Below, piece after piece: positions 50,756-58,638 of a DNA stretch of 64,000 nucleotides. Position numbers and translations under genes: made by a program. Origin of the DNA: DASPWW01 sp963841715 (GTDB taxonomy: Bacteria; Actinomycetota; Thermoleophilia; Solirubrobacterales; 70-9); the NCBI GenBank assembly GCA_963841715.1, contig CAWJDP010000004.1, positions 434,001 through 498,000 on the forward strand, written 5' to 3'. A model generated the notes under the pieces. That model was not told where the DNA came from. It searched no databases and saw nothing but the letters and a program-made list of their open reading frames with translations. The number at the start of each line of letters is the position of its first letter. Position 1 is the first letter of the stretch.

Positions 50756-52054
50756 GTGGACCGACCAGCCGGAATCGAGCGCCAGCTGACCGAGAAGCGA
50801 CGGGAGGCCGTGGACGTCCTCGAGCTGATCTCGCCGGACGACGACCTCGTCGTCGGAATCGCCAACGCCGAGCCTGCGACGGTGATCGATGCGATCGAGG
50901 AGAACGCGCACCGCCTCGACGGCGTCCACATCCAGCAGGTTTTCCCGCTGCGCGAGCGGCCGCACATGCGCGGGGAGCGCTCGGGGCTCCATCACGTGTC
51001 GTGGTTCCTGTCGCCGTTCATTCGCGACGCCTACCACGCGGGAACCCTCGACCTCGTCCCGAACAACTTCAGCGACGTCCCGCACCTGCTGCGCGCGTCG
51101 AGCAACTGCGCGCTCGTTCTGGCGGCGGTCGCGCCCCCCGACCGCCACGGCTACTTCTCGCTCGGGACCCACGCGGAGTACGTCGCGGCGATGATCGGCG
51201 AGCGGCCGTTCTTCGTCGAGGTCAACGCGCAGATGCCGCGCACCTTCGGCGAGAACCAGATCCACGTCTCGGAGGTCGAGGGGTGGTGCGAGGCCGACTA
51301 CCCGCTGTTCGAGCTCCCGGAGACCGAGGCGTCGGAGATCGACCGCAGAATCGCCGAGCTCGTCGCCGAGCGCGTCCCCGACGGCGCCACGCTCCAGGCC
51401 GGGGTCGGGTCGGTCCCCGACCAGGTTCTGAAGCTGCTCGGCGGCCGCAAGGAGCTCGGCGTCCACACCGAGCTCTTCGGGTCGGGGTTCGTACCGCTCG
51501 TCGAGGCGGGGGTGATCACCGGGACGCGCAAGGGCGGCCACAAGAACAAGATCGTCACGACGTCGGCGCTCGGAGACGCGGCGCTTTACGACTTTGTCGG
51601 CGACAACCCCGGGGTCGAGTTCTGGCCCGTGAACTACACGAACGACTCGGCGAACATCGCCCGCGAGCCACGCATGACGACGATCAACGCGACGCTCGAG
51701 GTCGACTTCCTCGGCCAGTGCGCGTCGGAGTCGCTCGGGACCCAGTACTGGTCCTCGTCGGGAGGCCAGCTCGACTTCGCGCGCGGCGCGATCATGGCGC
51801 CGGAGGGGCAGTCGTTCATCGTCCTGCACTCAACGCCGCACGACGAGTCGTGCTCGCGGATCGTCCCCGAGCTTCATCCTGGGGCGGCGGTGACGACACA
51901 CAAGAACGTCGTCGACAGGGTCGTGACCGAGCACGGGGTCGCCGAGCTGCGCGGGCAGTCGATCCGCGAGCGGACGCGACGGCTGATCGAGATCGCGCAC
52001 CCGAAGTTCCGCGACGAGCTCAGCGCGAGCGCCGCCGAGCTCGGCTACAGCTGA
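50756..52054 (+). CDS. Acetyl-CoA hydrolase/transferase family protein
   Basis: A 432-residue CoA-transferase of the AcCoA hydrolase/4-hydroxybutyrate CoA-transferase family. SNCALVLAAVAPPDRHGYFS, TLQAGVGSVPDQVLKLLGG and LGVHTELFGSGFVPLVEAGV are typical; in the last, the Glu is the site of the covalent CoA intermediate. KNVVDRVVTEHGVAELRGQS ends the protein. It moves CoA between acyl groups, for example acetate and succinate or butyrate. GTG at 50756 is chosen. A paralogue lies at 54941-56306. Confidence 0.88.
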   Translation: MDRPAGIERQLTEKRREAVDVLELISPDDDLVVGIANAEPATVIDAIEENAHRLDGVHIQQVFPLRERPHMRGERSGLHHVSWFLSPFIRDAYHAGTLDLVPNNFSDVPHLLRASSNCALVLAAVAPPDRHGYFSLGTHAEYVAAMIGERPFFVEVNAQMPRTFGENQIHVSEVEGWCEADYPLFELPETEASEIDRRIAELVAERVPDGATLQAGVGSVPDQVLKLLGGRKELGVHTELFGSGFVPLVEAGVITGTRKGGHKNKIVTTSALGDAALYDFVGDNPGVEFWPVNYTNDSANIAREPRMTTINATLEVDFLGQCASESLGTQYWSSSGGQLDFARGAIMAPEGQSFIVLHSTPHDESCSRIVPELHPGAAVTTHKNVVDRVVTEHGVAELRGQSIRERTRRLIEIAHPKFRDELSASAAELGYS

Positions 52055-52076
52055 CCGAAGCGTTAGGTTTTGCGCC

Positions 52077-52094
52077 AATAGCCATTTGGCTATT
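52077..52094 (+). terminator. AT-rich hairpin after the CoA-transferase gene
   Basis: AATAGCCA, a 2-base loop, and TGGCTATT form an 8-bp stem 22 bases after the stop, followed by TGATTC. It is unlike the GC hairpins elsewhere. It may be a weak terminator or a regulatory site in the leader of the HdeD-like gene. Confidence 0.4.
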
Positions 52095-52144
52095 TGATTC
52101 AACTGCCGGGCGCCGAGTCGCTCGGCTCCCAGAAGGGGGAGTTG

Positions 52145-52687
52145 ATGGCCGCAACGGACAGCACGCTCGAGGGCACGATCCGCGGGAAGTGGTGGATCCT
52201 GCTCCTGCTCGGGCTCTTCACCGCCGCCGCGGGAATCCTCGCGCTCGCGTATCCGCACTACACGCTTCTGATCCTCGGGATCATCTTCGGCGCCTACCTG
52301 GTCGTCTGGGGCACGTTCACGCTCTTCGTGGCGTTCGCGCCCGATGAGCCGGCCGGGCTCCGGGTGCTGAGCATCCTCGTCGGGTTCTTCGCGATCCTCG
52401 CGGGGCTGTTCTGCCTCGTGCGGCCCGGCGCCAGCGTGCTCGTGCTGGTGATCGCGCTCGGATTCTGGTTCTGCCTCGTCGGGGTCGCCGACCTCGTGCG
52501 CGGGTTCGACAGCCGCGCCGGCCGGTTCTGGAACATCCTCCTCGGCCTGCTCGCGATCGCCGCCGGCGTGCTCGTGCTCGCCAACCCCGACATCGGGCTG
52601 AAGACGCTCGCGCTGCTTGTCGGCATCGGGCTCGTCGCCCGCGGCGTCGTCGAGATGGCGATGGGCGCGTACCTGAAGCTCAGCTGA
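52145..52687 (+). CDS. HdeD/DUF308-family membrane protein
   Basis: A 180-residue protein of six helices in three tandem pairs: WWILLLLGLFTAAAGILALA, LLILGIIFGAYLVVWGTFTL, LVGFFAILAGLFCLVRPGAS, LVIALGFWFCLVGVADLVRG, NILLGLLAIAAGVLVLANPD and LVGIGLVARGVVEMAMGAYL. The DUF308 repeat is typical. HdeD of E. coli is linked to acid resistance at high cell density; function here is unknown. The ATG at 52145 has AGAAGGGGGAG before it. Confidence 0.85.
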   Translation: MAATDSTLEGTIRGKWWILLLLGLFTAAAGILALAYPHYTLLILGIIFGAYLVVWGTFTLFVAFAPDEPAGLRVLSILVGFFAILAGLFCLVRPGASVLVLVIALGFWFCLVGVADLVRGFDSRAGRFWNILLGLLAIAAGVLVLANPDIGLKTLALLVGIGLVARGVVEMAMGAYLKLS

Positions 52688-52912
52688 CGACCGACTGACT
52701 GACGGCGCGGTCCGCGCCGAGCCGCCACCGTCCGCCAAGGACGACGGCGGCGGCGGAGCGGGCCGCGCGCGCGTTTCACTCAGGCGAAGCTGCTACCGTC
52801 CGCGCCGTAATCGGCCGGGTCGGATACCCGGCAAAGACAGTGCCAGCGTTCGCCGTCGTTGCTTACCAGCATCCTCTGCGTCGCAGCACAAGATCCCGCG
52901 GAGGGAAGTCAC

Positions 52913-53116
52913 ATGGCAACAGGAACCGTTAAGTGGTTTAGCGACGACAAGGGCTTCGGGTTCATCACGCCCGACGACGGCTCGAAGGACGTCTTCGTTC
53001 ATTTCAGCGCCATCGTCGCCGATGGACATCGCACCCTCGCCGAGGGCGCCAAGGTCTCGTACGAGACCGAGCCCAGCGATAAGGGCCCCCGGGCCGTCGA
53101 CGTCAAGGCAGCGTAG
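52913..53116 (+). CDS. Cold-shock protein (CspA family)
   Basis: A 67-residue OB-fold protein: MATGTVKWFSDDKGFGFITP with RNP1 (KGFGFI) and DVFVHFSAI with RNP2. It binds single-stranded RNA and DNA and melts RNA structures. GGAGGGA lies 6 bases before the ATG. A GC stem (GCCGGGT/ACCCGGC, 52814-52832) sits in the leader about 80 bases upstream; cold-shock mRNAs often have a structured leader. It is followed by a desaturase gene on the same strand. Confidence 0.95.
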   Translation: MATGTVKWFSDDKGFGFITPDDGSKDVFVHFSAIVADGHRTLAEGAKVSYETEPSDKGPRAVDVKAA

Positions 53117-53152
53117 GAAGCCCACAACCGAACGGGCGGCGGACGACTAGCC

Positions 53153-54112
53153 GTGGAGCGGGATGTGGATCACGCGGAGGCTCCGAAGGTGAGCAGGAGC
53201 TCGCCGGCCGACGCGATCCAGCCGACATCCCACGAGACGCTCGACCGGATCATCACCGGTCTCGTCACCGCCGTCCCGTTCCTGCTCCTCGGCTTCGCCG
53301 CATTGGAGGCGTGGAGCCACGCGCTGCGATGGAGCGACGTCATCGTGACCCTGATCGCCTACGTGCTGACGGGGCTGGGGATCACGATCGGCTTCCACCG
53401 CATGCTCACCCACCGCAGCTTCAAGACGTTCCCGTGGCTGCGAGGGCTGTTCGCCGGGCTCGGCTCGGCGGCAATCGAGGGCCCGGTGATCTCCTGGGTC
53501 GCCGACCATCGCAAGCACCACGCGTGCTCGGACAAGCAAGGTGATCCCCACAGCCCGCACGTCGACCACGGCGGCGGGATCATCGGCACACTGAAGGGCC
53601 TCTTCCACGCCCACCTCGGGTGGCTGTTCATCCATACGCAGCGCGGCAACAAGCAGCGCTTCGCGTCGGATCTGCTCAAGGACCCGGTGGTCAGGTTTGT
53701 CGACCGCACGTTCGTGCTCTGGGTCGTCGTCGGCCTCGCCGTCCCGTTCGGGCTCGGGGTCGCGATCGGCGGCACGATCGTCGCCGGGCTGACCGGGCTT
53801 CTGTGGGGAGGCGCGGTGCGGATCTTCGTCCTCCACCACGTCACCTACAGCATCAACTCGCTCTGCCACGTGTTCGGCCGCAAGAGCTACAAGACGACCG
53901 ACGAGTCGCGCAACCTCGCCTGGCTCGCGCCGCTGAGCTTCGGCGAGGCATGGCACAACAACCACCACGCGTTCCCGTCCTCGGCGATCCACGGCCTCCG
54001 ACCGTGGCAGTTCGACCCCTCGGCCGTCGTGATCTGGATCCTCGAGAAGCTCGGCCTCGTCTGGGACGTCGTCCGCCCCGGACCCCAGGACCTCGCGGCG
54101 AAGGCCGTTTAG
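53153..54112 (+). CDS. Acyl-CoA/acyl-lipid delta-9 desaturase
   Basis: A 319-residue membrane di-iron desaturase. The three His boxes are HRMLTH (82-87), HRKHH (119-123) and HNNHH (about 263-267). The membrane helices lie near 32-55, 62-82, 180-200 and 205-225. It puts a cis double bond in fatty-acyl chains and so raises membrane fluidity. Its place 36 bases after cspA suggests cold response. GTG start at 53153 is the earliest in frame; a start nearer MSRS-like VSRSSPADAIQ is possible. Confidence 0.9.
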   Translation: MERDVDHAEAPKVSRSSPADAIQPTSHETLDRIITGLVTAVPFLLLGFAALEAWSHALRWSDVIVTLIAYVLTGLGITIGFHRMLTHRSFKTFPWLRGLFAGLGSAAIEGPVISWVADHRKHHACSDKQGDPHSPHVDHGGGIIGTLKGLFHAHLGWLFIHTQRGNKQRFASDLLKDPVVRFVDRTFVLWVVVGLAVPFGLGVAIGGTIVAGLTGLLWGGAVRIFVLHHVTYSINSLCHVFGRKSYKTTDESRNLAWLAPLSFGEAWHNNHHAFPSSAIHGLRPWQFDPSAVVIWILEKLGLVWDVVRPGPQDLAAKAV

Positions 54113-54140
54113 CGGGCGCACCGCGCCGTAGCATCGCTCG

Positions 54141-54512
54141 ATGCAGCTGCGCGTCGCGCGGCACACGGAGCGGCTCAACGAGCTCGTCGAGTTCTATCGC
54201 GACGGCATCGGCCTGAGGGAGGTCGGCGGCTTCTCCGATCACGACGGCTATACAGGCGTCTTCCTTGAGGTTCCGGGCACCGGCGCGCACCTGGAGTTGA
54301 CGGCGGGCGGCGAGCATGGCGGGCCGGAGGCGCATCCGGAATCGCTGCTCGTCCTCTATCTCGGCGACGACGATGCGGTGCGCGAGGTCGCGGCCCGGCT
54401 CGACGCCGAGCCCGTCCCGCCCGCGAACCCCTACTGGGCCGAGCACGGCCTGACGTTCGAGGACCCGGACGGCTTCCGTGTCGTCCTCGTTCCCGACCGC
54501 TGGGAGCGCTAG
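54141..54512 (+). CDS. VOC-family (glyoxalase/bleomycin-resistance) protein
   Basis: A 123-residue protein with the beta-alpha-beta-beta-beta fold: RHTERLNELVEFYRDGIGLR, YTGVFLEVPGTGAHLELTAG and HGLTFEDPDGFRVVLVPDRW. A metal ligand set of His and Glu (AHLEL, RVVL) is typical for the family, which spans glyoxalase I, dioxygenases and resistance proteins. No specific reaction can be given. It lies 28 bases after the desaturase, same strand. Confidence 0.85.
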   Translation: MQLRVARHTERLNELVEFYRDGIGLREVGGFSDHDGYTGVFLEVPGTGAHLELTAGGEHGGPEAHPESLLVLYLGDDDAVREVAARLDAEPVPPANPYWAEHGLTFEDPDGFRVVLVPDRWER

Positions 54513-54522
54513 GGCGCGCTCG

Positions 54523-54840
54523 TCAGCGGGTCGCGTTGCGGTAGCGCGCCTCGTTGACCACGAGCGGCCAGTAGTCGTCGTACTCCGGCGGCGCGGCTCG
54601 GAAGTCCTCGAAGTCATACGTGAGGATGGGAAGCCGGTGGCGCTCGGCGATGGCGATCACCGAGGCGCCCACCAGCCCGAGCTCCAGCTCGCGAAACCTC
54701 GCGTCGATCTCGACCGCGCGGCGAACGAGTCCGGGTGACAGGTGGATCACACCGTGCTCGCCGCGTGCCACCGACGTGAGGAACAGGCGCGCGGCGGTCG
54801 ATCCGATCCTGCTCCGAAGCACCTGATCGACTTCGACCAT
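54523..54840 (-). pseudogene. Truncated PIN-domain (VapC-like) toxin remnant
   Basis: The frame holds the C-terminal part of a VapC-like PIN nuclease: MVEVDQVLRSRIGSTAARLF, IDARFRELELGLVGASVIAI and ILTYDFEDFRAAPPEYDDYW. A shifted frame upstream (near 54842) adds LPRPSSVSAAV, the segment that normally precedes VEVD. The N-terminal catalytic Asp (VDTSVWV-like) is not found in the 100 bases upstream in any frame, and no antitoxin gene lies beside it. So it is probably inactive. The remnant abuts the start of a CoA-transferase coded on the other strand. Confidence 0.6.
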
Positions 54841-54940
54841 ACCGCTGCACTCACACTGCTCGGTCTGGGGAGACTGCGGAGCCCGCGCGCACGACTGGCG
54901 CGCGCCGCGTGTCCTCTGCGTGGCAATAGGGTCAAGCCTT

Positions 54941-56306
54941 ATGCCCGAGACGATCACCCCCGAGGAAGCCACCGAGCGCATGCGGCCCGCCGACACGCTC
55001 GGGATCCCGCTCGGCCCCGGACAGCCGCCGGCGCTGCTGGCGGCGCTGGGCGAGCGCGACGACTGGGACGGAGCTGCGCGTGTACGGCGCGCTGCTCATG
55101 GTCGCGACCAAGCTCTTCAAGCAACCCCAACGTCCACTACCTCTCCGGCTTCTACGGCCCGTTCGAGCGCGCGCTTCGCGACGCCGGCGCGAACATCAGC
55201 TTCGCCCCCGCCGACTTCCGCCGCTTCGAGCCGCTGCTGCAGGAGCAGGCGCCGCGCGTGATGACGACGGTCGCGTCGCCGCCCGACGACGAGGGGTGGT
55301 GCAGCCTCTCGCTCCACGCCGGCGCCTCGATCGGCGAGATGGCTCGGGCCGCCGCGGCCGACCCGACCGCCTGCTCGTCGTCGAGACCTCGCCGAACTTC
55401 CCGCGCACGCGAGGGCTCCCGCCCGAGCACCGCCACGCGATCCACGTCGACGAGATCGACGTCCTCGTCGAGAGCGACGCGGCGCCCATCCCGCTGCCCG
55501 AGCCGACGGAGGTCGGAGACGTCGACAGGGCGATCGCCGAGAACGCCGCGGCCTACGTCGCCGGACGGGACGACTCTCCAGACCGGGATCGGCGCAGTCC
55601 CGTCGATGATCGCGACGCTGCTCGCCGAGGGCGACGGCGGCGACTACGGCGTCCACTCCGAGATGTTCACCGACCGGGCTGATGAAGCTCCACGAGGCGG
55701 GCAAGGTGACGAACCGGAAGGGCGGGAGCTTCGACGACGTCTCCGTCGTCGACGTTCGCCGGCCGGCAACGAGGAGCTCTACGAGTGGCTCGACGGAAAC
55801 GACGAGGTCGCCTTCCTCCCCGTCGAGCTCGTCAACAACACCGAGCTGATCGCCGCGCAATCGCAACGTGGTGACGATCAACGGAGCGGTCGCCGTCGAC
55901 ATCCACGGCCAGGTCGTCGCCGACACGATCAACGGCGCGCCAGCACTCCGGGATCGGCGGCCACGAGGACTTCGTCGCCGGCCCCGCTCTCGAGCTCGAG
56001 GACCGCGCGCTGCTCTGCCTGCCCTCGACGGTGACGGTCGGCGGGCAAGCTGCGCTCCCGAATCGTGCCCTGGTTCGACGCCGGCGCGGTGATCACGACG
56101 CCGAGGCACCAGGTCGACGTGATCGTCACCGAGCACGGCGCCGCCGAGCTGCAGGGAAAGACGATCCACCAGCGCGGCGAGGCGCTCGCCGCAGATCGCC
56201 CATCCCGACTTCCGCGACGAGCTGCTCGAGGCGGCGGAGCGGGCGAGCGGCGGCCGGGCGCCGTTCCCGGTCCGTAAGGAAGGGTCACCTTGAGCTGACC
56301 TCTTGA
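54941..56306 (+). pseudogene. Acetyl-CoA hydrolase/transferase family protein, multiply frameshifted
   Basis: The gene starts MPETITPEEATERMRPADTL and continues over several frames: ANISFAPADFRRFEPLLQEQ, MTTVASPPDDEGWCSLSLHA, TLQTGIGAVPSMIATLLAEG, GDYGVHSEMFTD (the catalytic Glu), VAFLPVELVNNTELIAA, VVTINGAVAVDIHGQVVADT and VIVTEHGAAELQGKTIHQRG, ending at 56306 in GHLELTS. About ten indels would be needed, near 55070, 55125, 55365, 55565, 55680, 55860, 55940, 56045 and 56190. Motif order and spacing match the intact protein at 50756-52054 and its family, so sequence errors are likely. Confidence 0.8.
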
Positions 56307-56309
56307 GTG

Positions 56310-57167
56310 ATGCGCCGAGGAGGCTCAAGCGGTGGCGGATGCGCGGTCGTGCTCGTTGCGGTCGTGCTCCTCGGGGCGCTGATCCAGTCCCTGTTCGGGA
56401 GCGGCGGGTCCGGACATCATCACTCGACGACGCACACAACGGCTGCACCTGGCCACTCGGCCGGCGCCAAGCCCGCGCACTCCCGGGAGCGCGCACGCAA
56501 GCCGCGTCCGGCATCCAGCCCGGCGCCGACAGGGGAAGGCTCGATGCCCGTGGTCCCCGCGGCGGCCAGGCGCACCACCGTCACCCATGTGACCGACGGC
56601 GACACCGTCGTCCTCGCCGGCCTCGGGTCGAGCCGGCTGATCGGAATCGATACGCCCGAGGTCTATTACGGGGCCGAGTGCTTCGGCCACGCGGCCTCGG
56701 CATTCACCTCGCGCGAGCTGCCCTACGGGACGAGCGTGTACTACGTGCGGGGGCCGGATCCGACCGACCGCTACGGCCGCGATCTCGTCTACATCTGGCT
56801 GCGGGGAGGGACGTTCCTCAACGGCCTGCTCGTCAAGGACGGCTACGCGACGACGCTCACGATTCCGCCGAACACGCGCTACGCCGGCCTCTTCCACCGC
56901 CTCGCGACCCGGGCCCGCCAGTCGGACCGCGGGCTGTGGTCGCCCTCGACGTGCAACGGGCACGTCAGCCGGCCGATCCACGCCGCCTCCTCAGGCTCCG
57001 GGGGCGGGGGTGCCGGCTCGAGTGGCCCCTCCGGCGACAAGGACTGCTCGGACTTCTCGACCCAGGCCGAGGCGCAGCGCTACTTCATCGCCAAGGGCGG
57101 GCCGGGCCGCGACCCCGACCTGCTCGACGCCGACCACGACGGGAAGGCGTGCGAGACGCTGCCTTAG
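56310..57167 (+). CDS. Secreted thermonuclease with excalibur domain
   Basis: A 285-residue protein. An N-terminal helix (GGCAVVLVAVVLLGALIQSL) anchors or exports it, followed by a low-complexity linker rich in His, Thr, Ala and Pro. The SNase domain (about 90-215) has THVTDGDTVVLAG, RLIGIDTPEVYYG (catalytic Arg and Glu positions) and TDRYGRDLVYIWL (second Arg). The C-terminal excalibur domain has DKDCSDFSTQAEAQRYF and the calcium loop DADHDGKACETLP. It should cut DNA or RNA outside the cell. A GTG at 56307, directly after the previous stop, is an alternative start. Confidence 0.88.
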   Translation: MRRGGSSGGGCAVVLVAVVLLGALIQSLFGSGGSGHHHSTTHTTAAPGHSAGAKPAHSRERARKPRPASSPAPTGEGSMPVVPAAARRTTVTHVTDGDTVVLAGLGSSRLIGIDTPEVYYGAECFGHAASAFTSRELPYGTSVYYVRGPDPTDRYGRDLVYIWLRGGTFLNGLLVKDGYATTLTIPPNTRYAGLFHRLATRARQSDRGLWSPSTCNGHVSRPIHAASSGSGGGGAGSSGPSGDKDCSDFSTQAEAQRYFIAKGGPGRDPDLLDADHDGKACETLP

Positions 57168-57186
57168 CGCAAGACCCGCCGCCGGG

Positions 57187-57645
57187 CTAGTGCCGGCGCG
57201 GCTCGAGGATCACGAGCGGGATCTCGCGGTCGGTGCGCTCCTGGTACTCGCGGTAGCTGCCGTAGGCGTCGACGACTTGGGGCCACAGTCGCGCGCGCTC
57301 CTCGGGCGTCGCGACCCGGGCGGTGACGGCGCGGCGCTTCGACCCGACCTGGACGACCGTGTCGGGGTTCGCCTTCAGGTTGTGGAACCAGGCGGGGTGC
57401 TGCGGGTAGCCGCCCTTGGAGGCGACGACGACGAGGTCGTCGCCGTCCTCTATGTAGAGCAGCGGCGAGGTCCGGACCGCGCCGCTCTTCGCGCCGATGT
57501 GGTCGAGCAGCAGCGTCGAGGGCCCTCCCGGGAACCGGTGGCCGACGAGCCCGTCCGTCGCCCGGTAGACGTAGGTGTGCAGGCCCATCGCCCGGCGCGT
57601 GAGCGGCCAGATGCGGTCGGCAAGGTCGAGATAGCTCGGAGGCAT
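57187..57645 (-). CDS. Deazaflavin (F420)-dependent nitroreductase-family protein
   Basis: A 152-residue split-barrel protein of the DUF385 group. LLLDHIGAKSGAVRTSPLLY is the F420 phosphate motif (G-x-K-S-G-x-x-R-x-x-P-L), then LVVVASKGGYPQHPAWFHNL and NPDTVVQVGSKRRAVTARVA and EERARLWPQVVDAYGSYREY. Mycobacterial Ddn and FDORs have this pattern. It would reduce quinones, aflatoxin-like or nitro compounds with F420H2. An ATG at 57672 gives a longer form (MVRTGTFLRM), but that reaches nearly to the divergent moxR start. Confidence 0.87.
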   Translation of the reverse strand: MPPSYLDLADRIWPLTRRAMGLHTYVYRATDGLVGHRFPGGPSTLLLDHIGAKSGAVRTSPLLYIEDGDDLVVVASKGGYPQHPAWFHNLKANPDTVVQVGSKRRAVTARVATPEERARLWPQVVDAYGSYREYQERTDREIPLVILEPRRH

Positions 57646-57678
57646 CCGTAGGAAGGTACCCGTCCGTACCATCGTAGG

Positions 57679-58629
57679 GTGGCCACGTCGCCACAACTCG
57701 ATCCGCCCGCCGTGGCGGAGGTTGGGGAGAGGCTGCGGGAGAACATCCGGCGGGCGCTGAAGGTGCGCGACGAAGTGGTCCGCAATCTGCTCGTAGCGCT
57801 GCTCGCCGACGGTCACGTCCTGATCGAGGACTATCCGGGGGTCGGCAAGACCGCCCTCGCCCGCGCGCTGGCGCGATCGGTCGAGGCCGAGTACGCGCGC
57901 GTGCAGTGCACCGCCGACCTGCTGCCGGCCGACGTGGTCGGGACCAACGTCTTCGACCGCAACGAGTCGCGGTTCGAGTTCCACCCCGGGCCGGTGTTCG
58001 CGAACGTCGTCCTCGTCGACGAGATCAACCGCGCGTCGCCGAAGACGCAGTCGGGGCTGCTCGAGTGCATGCAGGAGCGGCGGGTGACGGTCGAGCGCGA
58101 GTCGCACGAGCTCGCGCGGCCGTTCATCGTCATCGCGACCCAGAACCCGATCGAGTACGAGGGCACCTACCCGCTGCCCGAGGCGCAGCTCGACCGGTTC
58201 ATGGTCCGGCTCTCGCTCGGCTATCCGAGCGCCGAGGACGAGGCGGAGATGTTCGCCCAGCACGCCGAGCGCGACCGCGTGCTCGACCTCGAGCCTGTCG
58301 CCGAGCTCGGGACCGTGCTCGCGGCGCAGGCCGCCGCGGGCGCGATTCATGGAGCGGAGCCCCTGCGCCGGTACGTGGTCTCGCTGTGCGAGGAGACGCG
58401 GCGGCACCCCGGCGTAGAGCTCGGCGCGAGCCCGCGCGCCGGCCTGATGCTGTTCCAGGCCGCGAAGGCGCTCGCCGCGCTCGAGGGACGCGACCACGCT
58501 CTGCCCGACGACGTCCAGGCGATCGCGGTCCCCGTGCTCGCGCACCGGCTGCTGCTCGGGATCGGCGCGACGAGCGACGAGCGCGAGGCGGTCGTCCGCG
58601 ACGCGATCGAGCGCGTGCCGGCGCTCTAG
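57679..58629 (+). CDS. MoxR-family AAA+ ATPase
   Basis: A 316-residue AAA+ ATPase. Walker A is EDYPGVGKTALARALARSVE, Walker B is VVLVDEINRASPKTQSGLLE, sensor 1 is FIVIATQNPIEYEGTYPLPE and sensor 2 is in YVVSLCEETRRHPGVELGAS. MoxR chaperones help mature proteins with VWA domains. It heads a MoxR-DUF58-transglutaminase cassette. The GTG at 57679 faces the deazaflavin gene. Confidence 0.9.
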   Translation: MATSPQLDPPAVAEVGERLRENIRRALKVRDEVVRNLLVALLADGHVLIEDYPGVGKTALARALARSVEAEYARVQCTADLLPADVVGTNVFDRNESRFEFHPGPVFANVVLVDEINRASPKTQSGLLECMQERRVTVERESHELARPFIVIATQNPIEYEGTYPLPEAQLDRFMVRLSLGYPSAEDEAEMFAQHAERDRVLDLEPVAELGTVLAAQAAAGAIHGAEPLRRYVVSLCEETRRHPGVELGASPRAGLMLFQAAKALAALEGRDHALPDDVQAIAVPVLAHRLLLGIGATSDEREAVVRDAIERVPAL

Positions 58630-58638
58630 GCGGGCGCG

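Noticed and set aside
52814..52912. cspA leader considered as a known riboswitch
   Set aside because: One 7-bp stem is present, but I see no conserved core of the TPP, cobalamin, SAM, c-di-GMP or c-di-AMP classes.
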